Assembly (NCBI GenBank): GCA_023428295.1
Contig: JAEYYV010000352.1
Span: forward strand, 1 to 30,881
DNA length: 30,881 bases
Direction: 5' to 3'
From: Pseudomonadota bacterium
Lineage (GTDB): Bacteria; Myxococcota_A; Polyangia; Haliangiales; Haliangiaceae
Both the position numbers and the translations under genes were made by a program. How positions within the stretch are numbered: the stretch's first letter is position 1; every line of letters begins with the position of its first letter. The notes beneath the pieces were generated by a model. That model searched no databases. It saw nothing but the letters and a program-made list of their open reading frames with translations, and was not told where the DNA came from. Below, piece by piece: positions 24,206-30,881 of the stretch.

Positions 24206-26104
24206 TCAAGCGCCAGAAAGGAACTGCTCGTAGGCGCCAAAGTCGTACTCCCTGCCGAGGAAGTCACGCACGAGATCGGCAGCGTCTCGACTGCCTCCGG
24301 GCACGAGCACCTTGTCGCGATACGCGTAGGTCACGTCCGTCGACATGAGGCCGCGATTCGCGAACGGAGTGAGCAGGTCTTTCGCGATCACGAGCGACCA
24401 TTGATACGTGTAGTACATCGCCGAGTAGCCGACGAGGTGACCGAACGAGGCGTGGAACCGCGTCCCTTTGACGTACGCGAACGGCGTGTAGCGCTTCTGG
24501 AGCGCTTGCACCTCGGCGAGTTGATCGAGTGTCTCGGGATCCGCGCGATGAAAGCGCAGCGAGATCGCCGCGTAGAAGATCTGCTGCACCGTCTGCGTGC
24601 CGAGACCGAACTTGTCCGCGCGACGCATCTTGTCGACGAGCTCGGCTGGAATGACCTCGCCGGTCTTCGCGTGACGCGCGAACCGCGACAGCGTGTCGTG
24701 GCTCCACGCCCACTCCTCGAACATCTGCGACGGCGCCTCGACGAAGTCCCACTCCGTGGCGACGCCGCTCTGCGAGATCCACCTCTGGTGACCGCCGAGC
24801 ACGTGATGCATCAGGTGACCGAACTCGTGGAACATCGTGACGACGTCGTCGTGCTCGAGCAACGCGACCGGATCGTCGGCGGTCGGCTGCGGGAAGTTGC
24901 AGACGAGCACACCCTCGGGGAGCTGCACGCCGCGCACGCCATCGAGCAGCGGGAACTGCGCCGCGTGCTTGTACTTGCCCTCGCGCGGATGCATGTCGAG
25001 GTAGATGCGGCCGAGCTTCTGCGCGCCGCGCATCACGTCGTAGATGACGACGCTCGGGTGCCACGGGTTTCCATCGGCGACCGGCGCGTACGTGAGGTCG
25101 AAGATCTCGCTCGTGATCGCGAGCAGCCCCTCGAGCACCTTCGCGTACGGGAAGTACTCGCGCACCTCGCCCGCGTCGACCTCGTAGCGTTCGCGCTTCA
25201 CGAGGTTCTCGAGATAGATCTTCTGCCAGTCCGCCACCGCCGTCGCGTCGGGGTCCGTCTTCTTCAGCTGGCGCAGCAGCTCCGCGTAGTCCTCTTTGGC
25301 GCGCGGCTCGGCGAGCTTCCACACGCGCTCGAGGAACTCGGCCGCGCGATCGCCCGAGCGGATCATCTTGTCCGCGGTGATGTAGTCCGCCCAGTTGTCG
25401 AAGCCGAGGAGCTTTGCCTTCTCGGAGCGCAGGATCAAGATGCGCCGCAGCGTCTCCTCGTTGCCGCCATCACCGCGGCTGCGGAACGCGACGTAGAGCT
25501 TCCTTCGCAGCTCGTCGTCGGCCGCGTACGTCATGAACGGGTTGTAGTCGGGATAGTCCGTGGTGATGCGCACGGTGCCGCGCGCGTCGGGCGGATGCGA
25601 CTGCAAGAAGTCCGCGGGCAATCCGCCGAGGCGGCTGACATCGCTGACCTCGAGCGTGCGGACGTCCTCCGCGATGGTCTTGCTGAACTGCTGGCCGAGC
25701 TTGGTCAGCTCCTCGTCGATCTCTTCGAGGCGCTTGCGAACCTCGGGCGGCTTGTCGACGCCCGCGCGCCGATAGTCGCGCAGCGTGTTCGCGTGGAAGC
25801 GCTTCGTCTCGGCGTCCGCCTGCGAGACATCCACCGCTGCGACCGCGTCGTAGATCTCCCGATCGAGCGACAGCGCGGAGTAGAACTTCGACACTTCCTG
25901 CTCGCACTCGCGCGCCGTGTCGCGAATCGCTTCGTCGGGATGAACCTCCGACATGAGGCCGGCCAACGCGTTCGACGCGCTCGCCGCTCGCAGCAGCTCG
26001 TTGTATCCCTCGAGGTTCTTGACCGTCGGGCGCAGCGCCTTCGCGCGTTCCAGGCCAGCGAGACAGTCGGTGCGAAACTGATCGGGGCTCTCGACCTTGT
26101 TCAC
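24206..26104 (-). CDS. M3-family zinc metallopeptidase (oligopeptidase)
   Basis: A 632-residue cytoplasmic peptidase of the thimet oligopeptidase/oligopeptidase A family, which degrades short peptides. The zinc site is HEFGH (about 426-430 in this numbering) with third ligand Glu456 in EAPSQMFEEW. The N-terminal two-thirds are helical, with the family segments LILRSEKAKLLGFDNWADY and FDLTYA..., and YLDMHPREGKYKHAAQF. Near the C-terminus, GTRFHASFGHLVGYSAMYYTYQWSLVIAKDL forms the substrate-binding helix. No signal peptide is present. I chose the GTG at 26104, which has GGTGGAA four bases upstream; a GTG at 26113 and an ATG at 26164 are alternatives, but the latter lies inside the divergent miaE-like gene. 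Confidence 0.92.
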   Translation of the reverse strand: MNKVESPDQFRTDCLAGLERAKALRPTVKNLEGYNELLRAASASNALAGLMSEVHPDEAIRDTARECEQEVSKFYSALSLDREIYDAVAAVDVSQADAETKRFHANTLRDYRRAGVDKPPEVRKRLEEIDEELTKLGQQFSKTIAEDVRTLEVSDVSRLGGLPADFLQSHPPDARGTVRITTDYPDYNPFMTYAADDELRRKLYVAFRSRGDGGNEETLRRILILRSEKAKLLGFDNWADYITADKMIRSGDRAAEFLERVWKLAEPRAKEDYAELLRQLKKTDPDATAVADWQKIYLENLVKRERYEVDAGEVREYFPYAKVLEGLLAITSEIFDLTYAPVADGNPWHPSVVIYDVMRGAQKLGRIYLDMHPREGKYKHAAQFPLLDGVRGVQLPEGVLVCNFPQPTADDPVALLEHDDVVTMFHEFGHLMHHVLGGHQRWISQSGVATEWDFVEAPSQMFEEWAWSHDTLSRFARHAKTGEVIPAELVDKMRRADKFGLGTQTVQQIFYAAISLRFHRADPETLDQLAEVQALQKRYTPFAYVKGTRFHASFGHLVGYSAMYYTYQWSLVIAKDLLTPFANRGLMSTDVTYAYRDKVLVPGGSRDAADLVRDFLGREYDFGAYEQFLSGA

Positions 26105-26130
26105 GCTTTCCACCGTAACATCATTGCGAC

Positions 26131-26727
26131 ATGGACGAGGCAGTACCGGATCTTGGCGATGCACTGCCGCTGGTCGCGACGGATCCGCGCTGGCTGCCGA
26201 TCGCGCTCGACGATCTCGACGCGGTCCACGCGGATCATCTGCACTGCGAGCGCAAAGCAGCGCAGTCCGCGCTCTCGCTCATCCGCTCGTATCCAGAGCG
26301 CAGCGACCTGGTGCTCGCGATGGGCCGGCTCGCGCACGACGAGACTCGCCACGTCGTCCAGGTGAGCCAGCTGATGTCGCGCCGCGGTCAACCCGCCGCG
26401 TACGACTTCGGCGACGACTACGCGAAGGCGCTACGCGATCACATTCGCAAGGGCGAGCCCGCGCGACTCCTCGATCGGCTGCTCGTGTTCGCCGTGATCG
26501 AGGGCCGCAGCGCAGAGAGGCTCGCGCTCCTCGCGGGCGCACTCGACGATCCGAAGTCGCGCGCGCTGTACGCCGACCTCGCGACGTCCGAGGTGCGCCA
26601 TCGCAACATCTTCCTCTCGCTCGCGCGCGACGCCGATCCGCAAGGCTGGCGCGCGCGTGCGGCCGAGCTCGCAACGATCGAAGCGGACATCTTGGCGAAC
26701 CGCGCGATCAGCGCGCGCATCCACTGA
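26131..26727 (+). CDS. miaE: MiaE-like tRNA-(ms2io6A) hydroxylase
   Basis: A 198-residue ferritin-like diiron protein. Metal ligands are easy to see: E40 (HCERKAAQSAL), E71 and H74 (HDETRH), E124 (IEGRSAERL), and E154 with H157 (EVRHRNIF), the two-ExxH four-helix pattern. MiaE hydroxylates the isopentenyl group of ms2i6A at tRNA position 37, using oxygen and iron. The flanking LDDLDAVHADHLHCERKAAQSAL and ARLLDRLLVFAVIEGRSAERL match MiaE. The gene is divergent from the M3 peptidase, with 26 bp between starts, and three bases from the convergent HxH lipoprotein stop. The partner genes miaA and miaB are not in this window. Confidence 0.9.
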   Translation: MDEAVPDLGDALPLVATDPRWLPIALDDLDAVHADHLHCERKAAQSALSLIRSYPERSDLVLAMGRLAHDETRHVVQVSQLMSRRGQPAAYDFGDDYAKALRDHIRKGEPARLLDRLLVFAVIEGRSAERLALLAGALDDPKSRALYADLATSEVRHRNIFLSLARDADPQGWRARAAELATIEADILANRAISARIH

Positions 26728-26730
26728 CCG

Positions 26731-27138
26731 TCAGGACGCGCAGCGCACGCGGATCGAGTGCGTGTGACCGTCGTCGAACGACGAGGTCACCATCAGCATG
26801 CCGGTCGCGCGGAGCGTCGCGAACTGCTCCGCGGTGATCGTCACCGTGTGCGGATGATCGGACGTGCCGGTGATGTCGTACTCCTTGGAGGTCGTGGAGC
26901 TCACGTCGGCCGGATCGATCACCATCGTGTGCTGGTGATTCGAGCCGATCTGGACGGTGGTCGAACCGCACGTGAACGTGCCGGCGTCCGCGCTCCCCGC
27001 GGCGTCGGCCGCCCCCGCGTTCCCTCCCGCATCGGTGGGTGGCTCGGGCGCGCCGCCATCGGTGCCGCACGCCGCGACGAACGCACCGCCCAGGCTGGTC
27101 ATGAGAAGACTGCGTAGAAATTCCTGCCTCGTCAGCAT
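26731..27138 (-). CDS. Small lipoprotein with three HxH motifs
   Basis: A 135-residue exported lipoprotein of no recognised family. The signal, MLTRQEFLRSLLMTSLGGAFVAAC (lipidated Cys 24), resembles a Tat signal (T-R-x-x-F-L-R), but the second Arg is Gln. A Gly/Ala/Asp linker precedes a compact domain (57-135) bounded by C57 and C133, which could pair. Three HxH motifs lie at about 27-30 residue spacing: H68-Q-H70, H95-P-H97 and H125-T-H127, each next to a short beta strand (TMVIDP, TVTITA, SIRVRC). This spacing suggests a beta sandwich with a metal site, perhaps copper or zinc. It follows the MFS gene on the same strand with a 49-bp gap. Confidence 0.75.
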   Translation of the reverse strand: MLTRQEFLRSLLMTSLGGAFVAACGTDGGAPEPPTDAGGNAGAADAAGSADAGTFTCGSTTVQIGSNHQHTMVIDPADVSSTTSKEYDITGTSDHPHTVTITAEQFATLRATGMLMVTSSFDDGHTHSIRVRCAS

Positions 27139-27187
27139 GTACTACCGAGGCGAGGTTCTACACGAAGTCGCATTCGATCTGCTCGCG

Positions 27188-28402
27188 TCAGGGCTCGGGC
27201 GGCTTCAGCTCCGAAAGGGGAGGCATCCTGGCGAGATCCTTCCATACGAGCGCGACGACGCCCACGACGACGACCGCGACCGCTCCTCCGCCCACGATCG
27301 CGGGCACCGTGCCGACGAGCCACGCCGCGAGGCCGGACTCGGCAGCGCCGAGCTCGTTGGACATGCCGATGAACACGTAGTGCACCGAGCTGACGCGCCC
27401 GCGGATCTCGTCCGGAACGACGAGCTGCTCGAGCGTCAGGCGGATCACGACGGAGATGTTGTCGAGCGCGCCGCAGATCACGAGGAGCGCGACGGTGAGC
27501 GGCAGCGATGTGGACACGCCGATGAGCGAGGTCGCCACGCCGAACAGCGCGACGACGATCAACAGCACGCGCCCCGGTCGCTTCCACGCTGGCAAGCGTC
27601 CGCCGATGATCGCCATCAGCACGGCGCCCGTGGATTGCGATGCGCGCAGGATGCCGTAGCCGAGCGCGTCGGTGTGGAGGATGTCCGTCGCGATCGCGGG
27701 GAGCAGCGCGATCACGCCGGCGAACAGCACCGCGAACATGTCGAGCGTGAGCGCGGGCAAGAGCAGCGGCGAGCGGAAGATGAAGCGCAGGCCGACGCGC
27801 CAATCCTTGCGCGCGTTGGGTGAGGTGACGACGGCGCGAGGCTTGGGCAGCGTGCGGTACAGGAACGCCGACGAGACGCCGGTGACCGCCACGAAGCTAT
27901 AGATGCCCGCGGGCACGACCACCGTGAGCGCGAGACCCGCGAGCGCGGGCCCCGTGATCGCGCACAGCTCCTGCGCCGTCGCGCCGATGCGGTTCGCGCG
28001 CTCGAGGTGACCGCGCTCGATGATCATCGGCACGAGCGATCCGCTCGCGGGCGCGTGGATCACCGCGATGCCGCCGAGCGCGAGCAAGAGGAGGTAATAG
28101 ACCGCTACGGGCGCACCGAACGCGGAGGCCAGCGCGAGCCCGAGACCCACGGCGCCGGTGAGCGCGGCCGCGAGCGTGGTGAGCAGACGGCGATCGACGC
28201 GATCGACGATCGCGCCCGCGGGGACGAACAGCGCGATCACGGGGACCATCTGGATCGCCCCGACACCGGCGAGCACGAGCTTCGAGTGCGTGCGCTCGTA
28301 CAGCTCCCACAGCACGGTCGCGTTGATGATCGAGCGACCGAACGTGTTCAGCGAACGTGCACTGACGACGCGATAGATCCGACTCGAAACAGCATCGGTC
28401 AC
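27188..28402 (-). CDS. MFS transporter, EntS/DHA3-like exporter
   Basis: A 404-residue major-facilitator protein with about 12 membrane segments. The N-terminal half shows SARSLNTFGRSIINATVLWELYERTHS followed by a loop with GAIVDRVDRRLL, the MFS motif A (D-R-x-D-R-R). APASGSLVPMIIERGHLERANRIGATAQELCAITGPALAGLAL matches the MFS_3/EntS family. The second half repeats the plan with SVVIRLTLEQLVVPDEIRGRVSSVHYVF, typical of the second motif region. Members export siderophores or small lipophilic drugs; no siderophore genes are near, so the substrate is unknown. The start is a GTG at 28402, about 100 bp from the divergent Cys-rich lipoprotein. Confidence 0.9.
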   Translation of the reverse strand: MTDAVSSRIYRVVSARSLNTFGRSIINATVLWELYERTHSKLVLAGVGAIQMVPVIALFVPAGAIVDRVDRRLLTTLAAALTGAVGLGLALASAFGAPVAVYYLLLLALGGIAVIHAPASGSLVPMIIERGHLERANRIGATAQELCAITGPALAGLALTVVVPAGIYSFVAVTGVSSAFLYRTLPKPRAVVTSPNARKDWRVGLRFIFRSPLLLPALTLDMFAVLFAGVIALLPAIATDILHTDALGYGILRASQSTGAVLMAIIGGRLPAWKRPGRVLLIVVALFGVATSLIGVSTSLPLTVALLVICGALDNISVVIRLTLEQLVVPDEIRGRVSSVHYVFIGMSNELGAAESGLAAWLVGTVPAIVGGGAVAVVVVGVVALVWKDLARMPPLSELKPPEP

Positions 28403-28502
28403 CGCCGGCTACGATACGGCATCCGCGCAACACCCGCGTCGCCGGCCAGCCTGGGAACAGTCTGTTGTTGCGGTTCGCGGCGCGATGATTACGCTCGAGA
28501 CC

Positions 28503-29054
28503 ATGCAAACACGCTGGGGTGCGGTGGTGCTGCTGGCGCTCGTTGGTTGTGGCGGCGGATGTGGCGGCGGATCGTCGGCCAAGGAGAATAAAGTCTGCGA
28601 GCACGCTGCGAAGCTCTGCGACGCGTCCGACGAGATCGCGAGCTGTCGCGAGGAGCTCCGTGAAGCGAAGACGACGATGGGCGATCGGTACGAGAAGTTC
28701 CTCGACTGCTCGCTCTCGGCGAAGTCGTGCGGCGAGTACGTCGGCTGCGCGATCGGTGGCCTCGGCAGCGAAGTGCTCGACGAGATCGACGGCGTCGGCA
28801 AGGGCGTGAAGAAGATGCTGAAGGAGGAGGACGAGGTCGACGACGAGGCCCTGCCCGGCCCGTGCACGCGCATCGAGAAGGTCTGCGCGCCCGACGAGCC
28901 GTTCATTCGCAGGGAGTGTCGCCGGCTGGTGCAGAACCTCGGCGAGGACAAAGCGAGCCACCGCGACCTCGCGGCGTGCATCTCGGCCGCGAACAACTGC
29001 TTCGCGCTCAGAGACTGCGTCGTGAAGCTCGAGCGGAAGATGAAGGGCTTCTAG
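28503..29054 (+). CDS. Lipoprotein with a duplicated six-Cys unit
   Basis: A 183-residue lipoprotein. The ATG at 28503 gives the signal MQTRWGAVVLLALVGC (lipidated Cys 16); an in-frame ATG at 28485 would only lengthen it. The mature protein has two copies of a six-Cys unit. Copy 1 has Cys at 32, 39, 48, 69, 76 and 82. Copy 2 has Cys at 121, 128, 139, 159, 166 and 172. The gaps are 7, 9, 21, 7, 6 and 7, 11, 20, 7, 6, so the second half is a clear repeat of the first, joined by an acidic Lys/Glu linker (about 100-118). Three disulfides per unit are likely. I do not recognise the family. It ends 25 bases from the convergent DUF6209-like gene. Confidence 0.8.
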   Translation: MQTRWGAVVLLALVGCGGGCGGGSSAKENKVCEHAAKLCDASDEIASCREELREAKTTMGDRYEKFLDCSLSAKSCGEYVGCAIGGLGSEVLDEIDGVGKGVKKMLKEEDEVDDEALPGPCTRIEKVCAPDEPFIRRECRRLVQNLGEDKASHRDLAACISAANNCFALRDCVVKLERKMKGF

Positions 29055-29079
29055 CGAGGGGGAGCCCGCGACCGGCTGG

Positions 29080-30501
29080 TCAGTTACACGAGGCCGCGCG
29101 CCAGGCGTCGTTCGCGTAGTCCACGAACGTGCCGGCGTACGCCATGCCGGTTGCGGGGCGCAGCTCGCCACCGTTGACCGTCACGTAGTACTCGACGCGA
29201 ACCTCCGCGCGGCCGCCGTCGGGCGACGCGCTGACGAGGGGCTCCACCTCGGGGCAGTGATAGCTGCGCAGCGGATCGATCGCGCGCCAGTTGAACGCGT
29301 AGCGCGTGTTGTTGCCGACGCGACGATCGAGGTTGACCGGCGCCGTCTGCCACCCGGTCGCCGCGCTCGCGCCCACGAGGCGATAGTGCAGCTTGGTGTC
29401 GAGGTACGGCCAGATGCTGCCCGGATCGTCCTGCTCGGTGACGCCCGGCTGATAGACCTCGAAGCACAGGTTCGAGATCGCCGCGCGCTCGCGCGCCCAC
29501 GTGTCGAACGAGAATCCCGTCGATGACGCGACGCCGCCAGTGCACGGATCATCCGCGCCACGCGTGATCAGCGTGCGCGCTTCGCCCATCCACTGCGGCG
29601 CGACGAGCGCATCGAACCAGTAGTTCGCGCCGAGGTTCGAGTCCCACGCCTGGCAGCCCGGGATCGCGGTGTTCTCGAACCACAGCGTCACGCCGCGCGC
29701 GTCGCTCGGCACCGCGATCGTCGGCGACGTGTCGCGCACGCTGACCGCGCTCTGGTGATTGCCCGGCGAGAACACGACGTGCGCGGTGATGTCGTACAGC
29801 GGGTTTCCGTTGCGCCAGTTGCGGCACTGCGAGAGGCGCGTGCCGTCGTACACGATCGTCAGCTCGCCACCCGGCGCGAACACGCCGCTGCGCGTCTCGG
29901 TCCAATCGCCGCCGAACACGAGGTGTGCGCGCGTGGGTCCCGCAGCGGCGGGACACGAGGTCGAGTCGGTGCCGACCGCCCAGTCCGACGACGTGAGGAC
30001 ATAGTTGTCGAAGTCGTCCGTGCGGCGATTGTGATCGAACAGGCGACCACCACCCGAGAGCCGCAGGTACGGGACGACCTCGATCTTCGCGCTCGACAGC
30101 GCGGTGCCGCTCCACCCCGGCCCGGGCAGCCCTTGATGAATGCGCACGCTGAACGTCTGGAAGCCGGGCGTGCCTGCGTGATCGAGCGCGACCGCATCCA
30201 CGCTCGACCATGCACCGCTCGGCGCCATGCGATAGAGCACGCTCGGCACGAGCCCCTCGGCCGCGGCTTCGTCGCTGATCTCGATCGTGCCCGACCACAC
30301 CCAGCTCGAGCCCACCGTCTCGAACGAGAAGGCCGAGCCGCTGCGCTCGATCTTGCGGAGCACGACGTGGCAGCTGCGATCTGCCTGGTCGATCGAGCCA
30401 TCCACTCCGACGAGCGGCGCCGGCTCGGTCGTCGCGTAGTCGCCGTCGCCGGAGGTGGCGCACGCGGCGAGCAGGAGGAGGCCGGACCAGGCGAGCTTCA
30501 T
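29080..30501 (-). CDS. DUF6209-like secreted lipoprotein
   Basis: A 473-residue lipoprotein (ATG 30501; MKLAWSGLLLLAAC, lipidated Cys 14); a longer open frame upstream lacks a signal. The body is beta-rich with many paired aromatics. Residues about 190-330 contain FGGDWTETRSGVFAPGGELTIVYDGTRLSQCR, which I recall as the typical core of DUF6209 proteins of myxobacteria. Following segments include TLWFENTAIPGCQAWDSNLGANYWFDAL and a final domain (about 370-473) with WARERAAISNLCFEVYQPGVTEQ and AEVRVEYYVTVNGGEL. Two or three immunoglobulin-like or jelly-roll domains would fit the length. Its function is unknown; surface recognition is possible. The 239-bp region after its start (30502-30740) shows no gene or clear signal. 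Confidence 0.68.
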   Translation of the reverse strand: MKLAWSGLLLLAACATSGDGDYATTEPAPLVGVDGSIDQADRSCHVVLRKIERSGSAFSFETVGSSWVWSGTIEISDEAAAEGLVPSVLYRMAPSGAWSSVDAVALDHAGTPGFQTFSVRIHQGLPGPGWSGTALSSAKIEVVPYLRLSGGGRLFDHNRRTDDFDNYVLTSSDWAVGTDSTSCPAAAGPTRAHLVFGGDWTETRSGVFAPGGELTIVYDGTRLSQCRNWRNGNPLYDITAHVVFSPGNHQSAVSVRDTSPTIAVPSDARGVTLWFENTAIPGCQAWDSNLGANYWFDALVAPQWMGEARTLITRGADDPCTGGVASSTGFSFDTWARERAAISNLCFEVYQPGVTEQDDPGSIWPYLDTKLHYRLVGASAATGWQTAPVNLDRRVGNNTRYAFNWRAIDPLRSYHCPEVEPLVSASPDGGRAEVRVEYYVTVNGGELRPATGMAYAGTFVDYANDAWRAASCN

Positions 30502-30740
30502 GACGCGCAGAGCAGCAGGGCCTATGCCACCGCGGCGCTCCGTGAATCCGCGCAGTTGGCCTCGCGGAGGAGGTCGGCGCTGCGGATCGCAACGCGCTCG
30601 CTGGCAAGCGCGCTCGCTCGTAGATCCGGACGCTGGGGCGCAGTCGACCGAGCTCGGGCGAGCCACCGCACGCAGCGAGACGGAGCCAACGGCGCGATTC
30701 GCGTGCGCCGACGATCGTGCAATCGGCGCGCGTTGACTCG

Positions 30741-30881
30741 CTACTCGCGCTTGCCGTAGAGGTCGCCGTCGTCGCCCGGCGGCGGATCCTTCTTCGGATC
30801 TTTCTTCACTGGCGTTGTCGTCTTCTTGATCGGCGCGGTCTTCGCCGCCTCGGTCTTCTTCGCGGGCTCGGTCGTCACGTC
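30741..30881 (-). CDS. C-terminal tail of a Lys/Pro/Thr-rich protein (partial)
   Basis: On the minus strand the frame is open from the window edge to a TAG at 30741-30743, giving 46 residues. The fragment is low-complexity, rich in Lys, Pro and Thr (with KKT, KKD and PPPGDD stretches), and ends DLYGKRE. This resembles the flexible tail after the kinase or PEGA domain of Myxococcota Ser/Thr kinases and related proteins, but nothing in the fragment proves it. The rest of the gene lies beyond the window. Confidence 0.55.
   Translation of the reverse strand, partial: DVTTEPAKKTEAAKTAPIKKTTTPVKKDPKKDPPPGDDGDLYGKRE

Noticed and set aside
30502..30740. Small + strand gene (frame 30455-30736)
   Set aside because: It starts inside the opposing lipoprotein gene, is Arg/Ala-rich, and shows no ribosome site or domain.

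Overview
The window looks like chromosomal DNA of a high-GC Myxococcota bacterium, most likely from the Haliangium/Kofleria/Polyangium side of the phylum. The clues are two MYXO-CTERM-type C-terminal sorting tails (1-135 and the end of the gene at 9059-11353), a very large share of lipoproteins, a DUF4215/Kelch surface lipoprotein, an apparent DUF6209-type secreted protein, and strong G/C preference at third codon positions. I see no rRNA, tRNA, CRISPR array, transposase, integrase or phage gene. I recognise most genes by family only, and about a quarter are lineage-type lipoproteins of unknown function.

Layout. 1-135: tail of a MYXO-CTERM protein. 389-1657: OprO/P-like outer-membrane porin. 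1738-2518: SRPBCC-ArsR operon with a double palindromic operator. 2535-4949 (-): Cys-rich/Kelch lipoprotein. 5071-9040: two paralogous VWA (YfbK-type) lipoproteins on the + strand with an inverted SOUL gene between them. 9059-11353: heparinase/alginate-lyase-like secreted protein. 11394-12681: VOC-ArsR-SRPBCC operon with its own, different operator. 12694-14586: beta-lactamase-fold serine hydrolase with a C-terminal membrane domain. 14587-21676 (all -): lipid kinase, two-module lipoprotein, thiolase, PQQ-like propeller lipoprotein and a close pair of uncharacterised genes. 21706-22830: acyl-CoA dehydrogenase, divergent from the lipid kinase. 22831-24000 (-): two small Cys-patterned lipoproteins. 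24206-26104 (-): M3 metallopeptidase. 26131-26727: MiaE-like diiron hydroxylase. 26731-28402 (-): triple-HxH lipoprotein and MFS exporter. 28503-29054: lipoprotein with a duplicated six-Cys unit. 29080-30501 (-): DUF6209-like lipoprotein. 30741-30881 (-): Lys/Pro-rich C-terminus of a gene that runs off the window.

How the genes fit together. The window is dominated by cell-envelope and surface functions (porin, VWA, Kelch, polysaccharide-lyase-like, serine hydrolase and many lipoproteins), with a smaller lipid-metabolism group (thiolase, acyl-CoA dehydrogenase, lipid kinase). Genes are packed tightly. Two convergent pairs end in directly abutting stop codons (TAG-CTA), and one pair overlaps through a shared CTAG.

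The least described material is: (i) a modular family of small Cys-patterned lipoproteins in which one protein (19926-20561) joins domains found singly in two neighbours (22831-23307 and 23401-24000); (ii) a lipoprotein with an exactly duplicated six-Cys spacing (28503-29054); (iii) a lipoprotein with three evenly spaced HxH motifs (26731-27138); and (iv) two ArsR/SRPBCC units whose distinct palindromic operators can be read directly. Family assignments come from motif reading only; no database search was possible.
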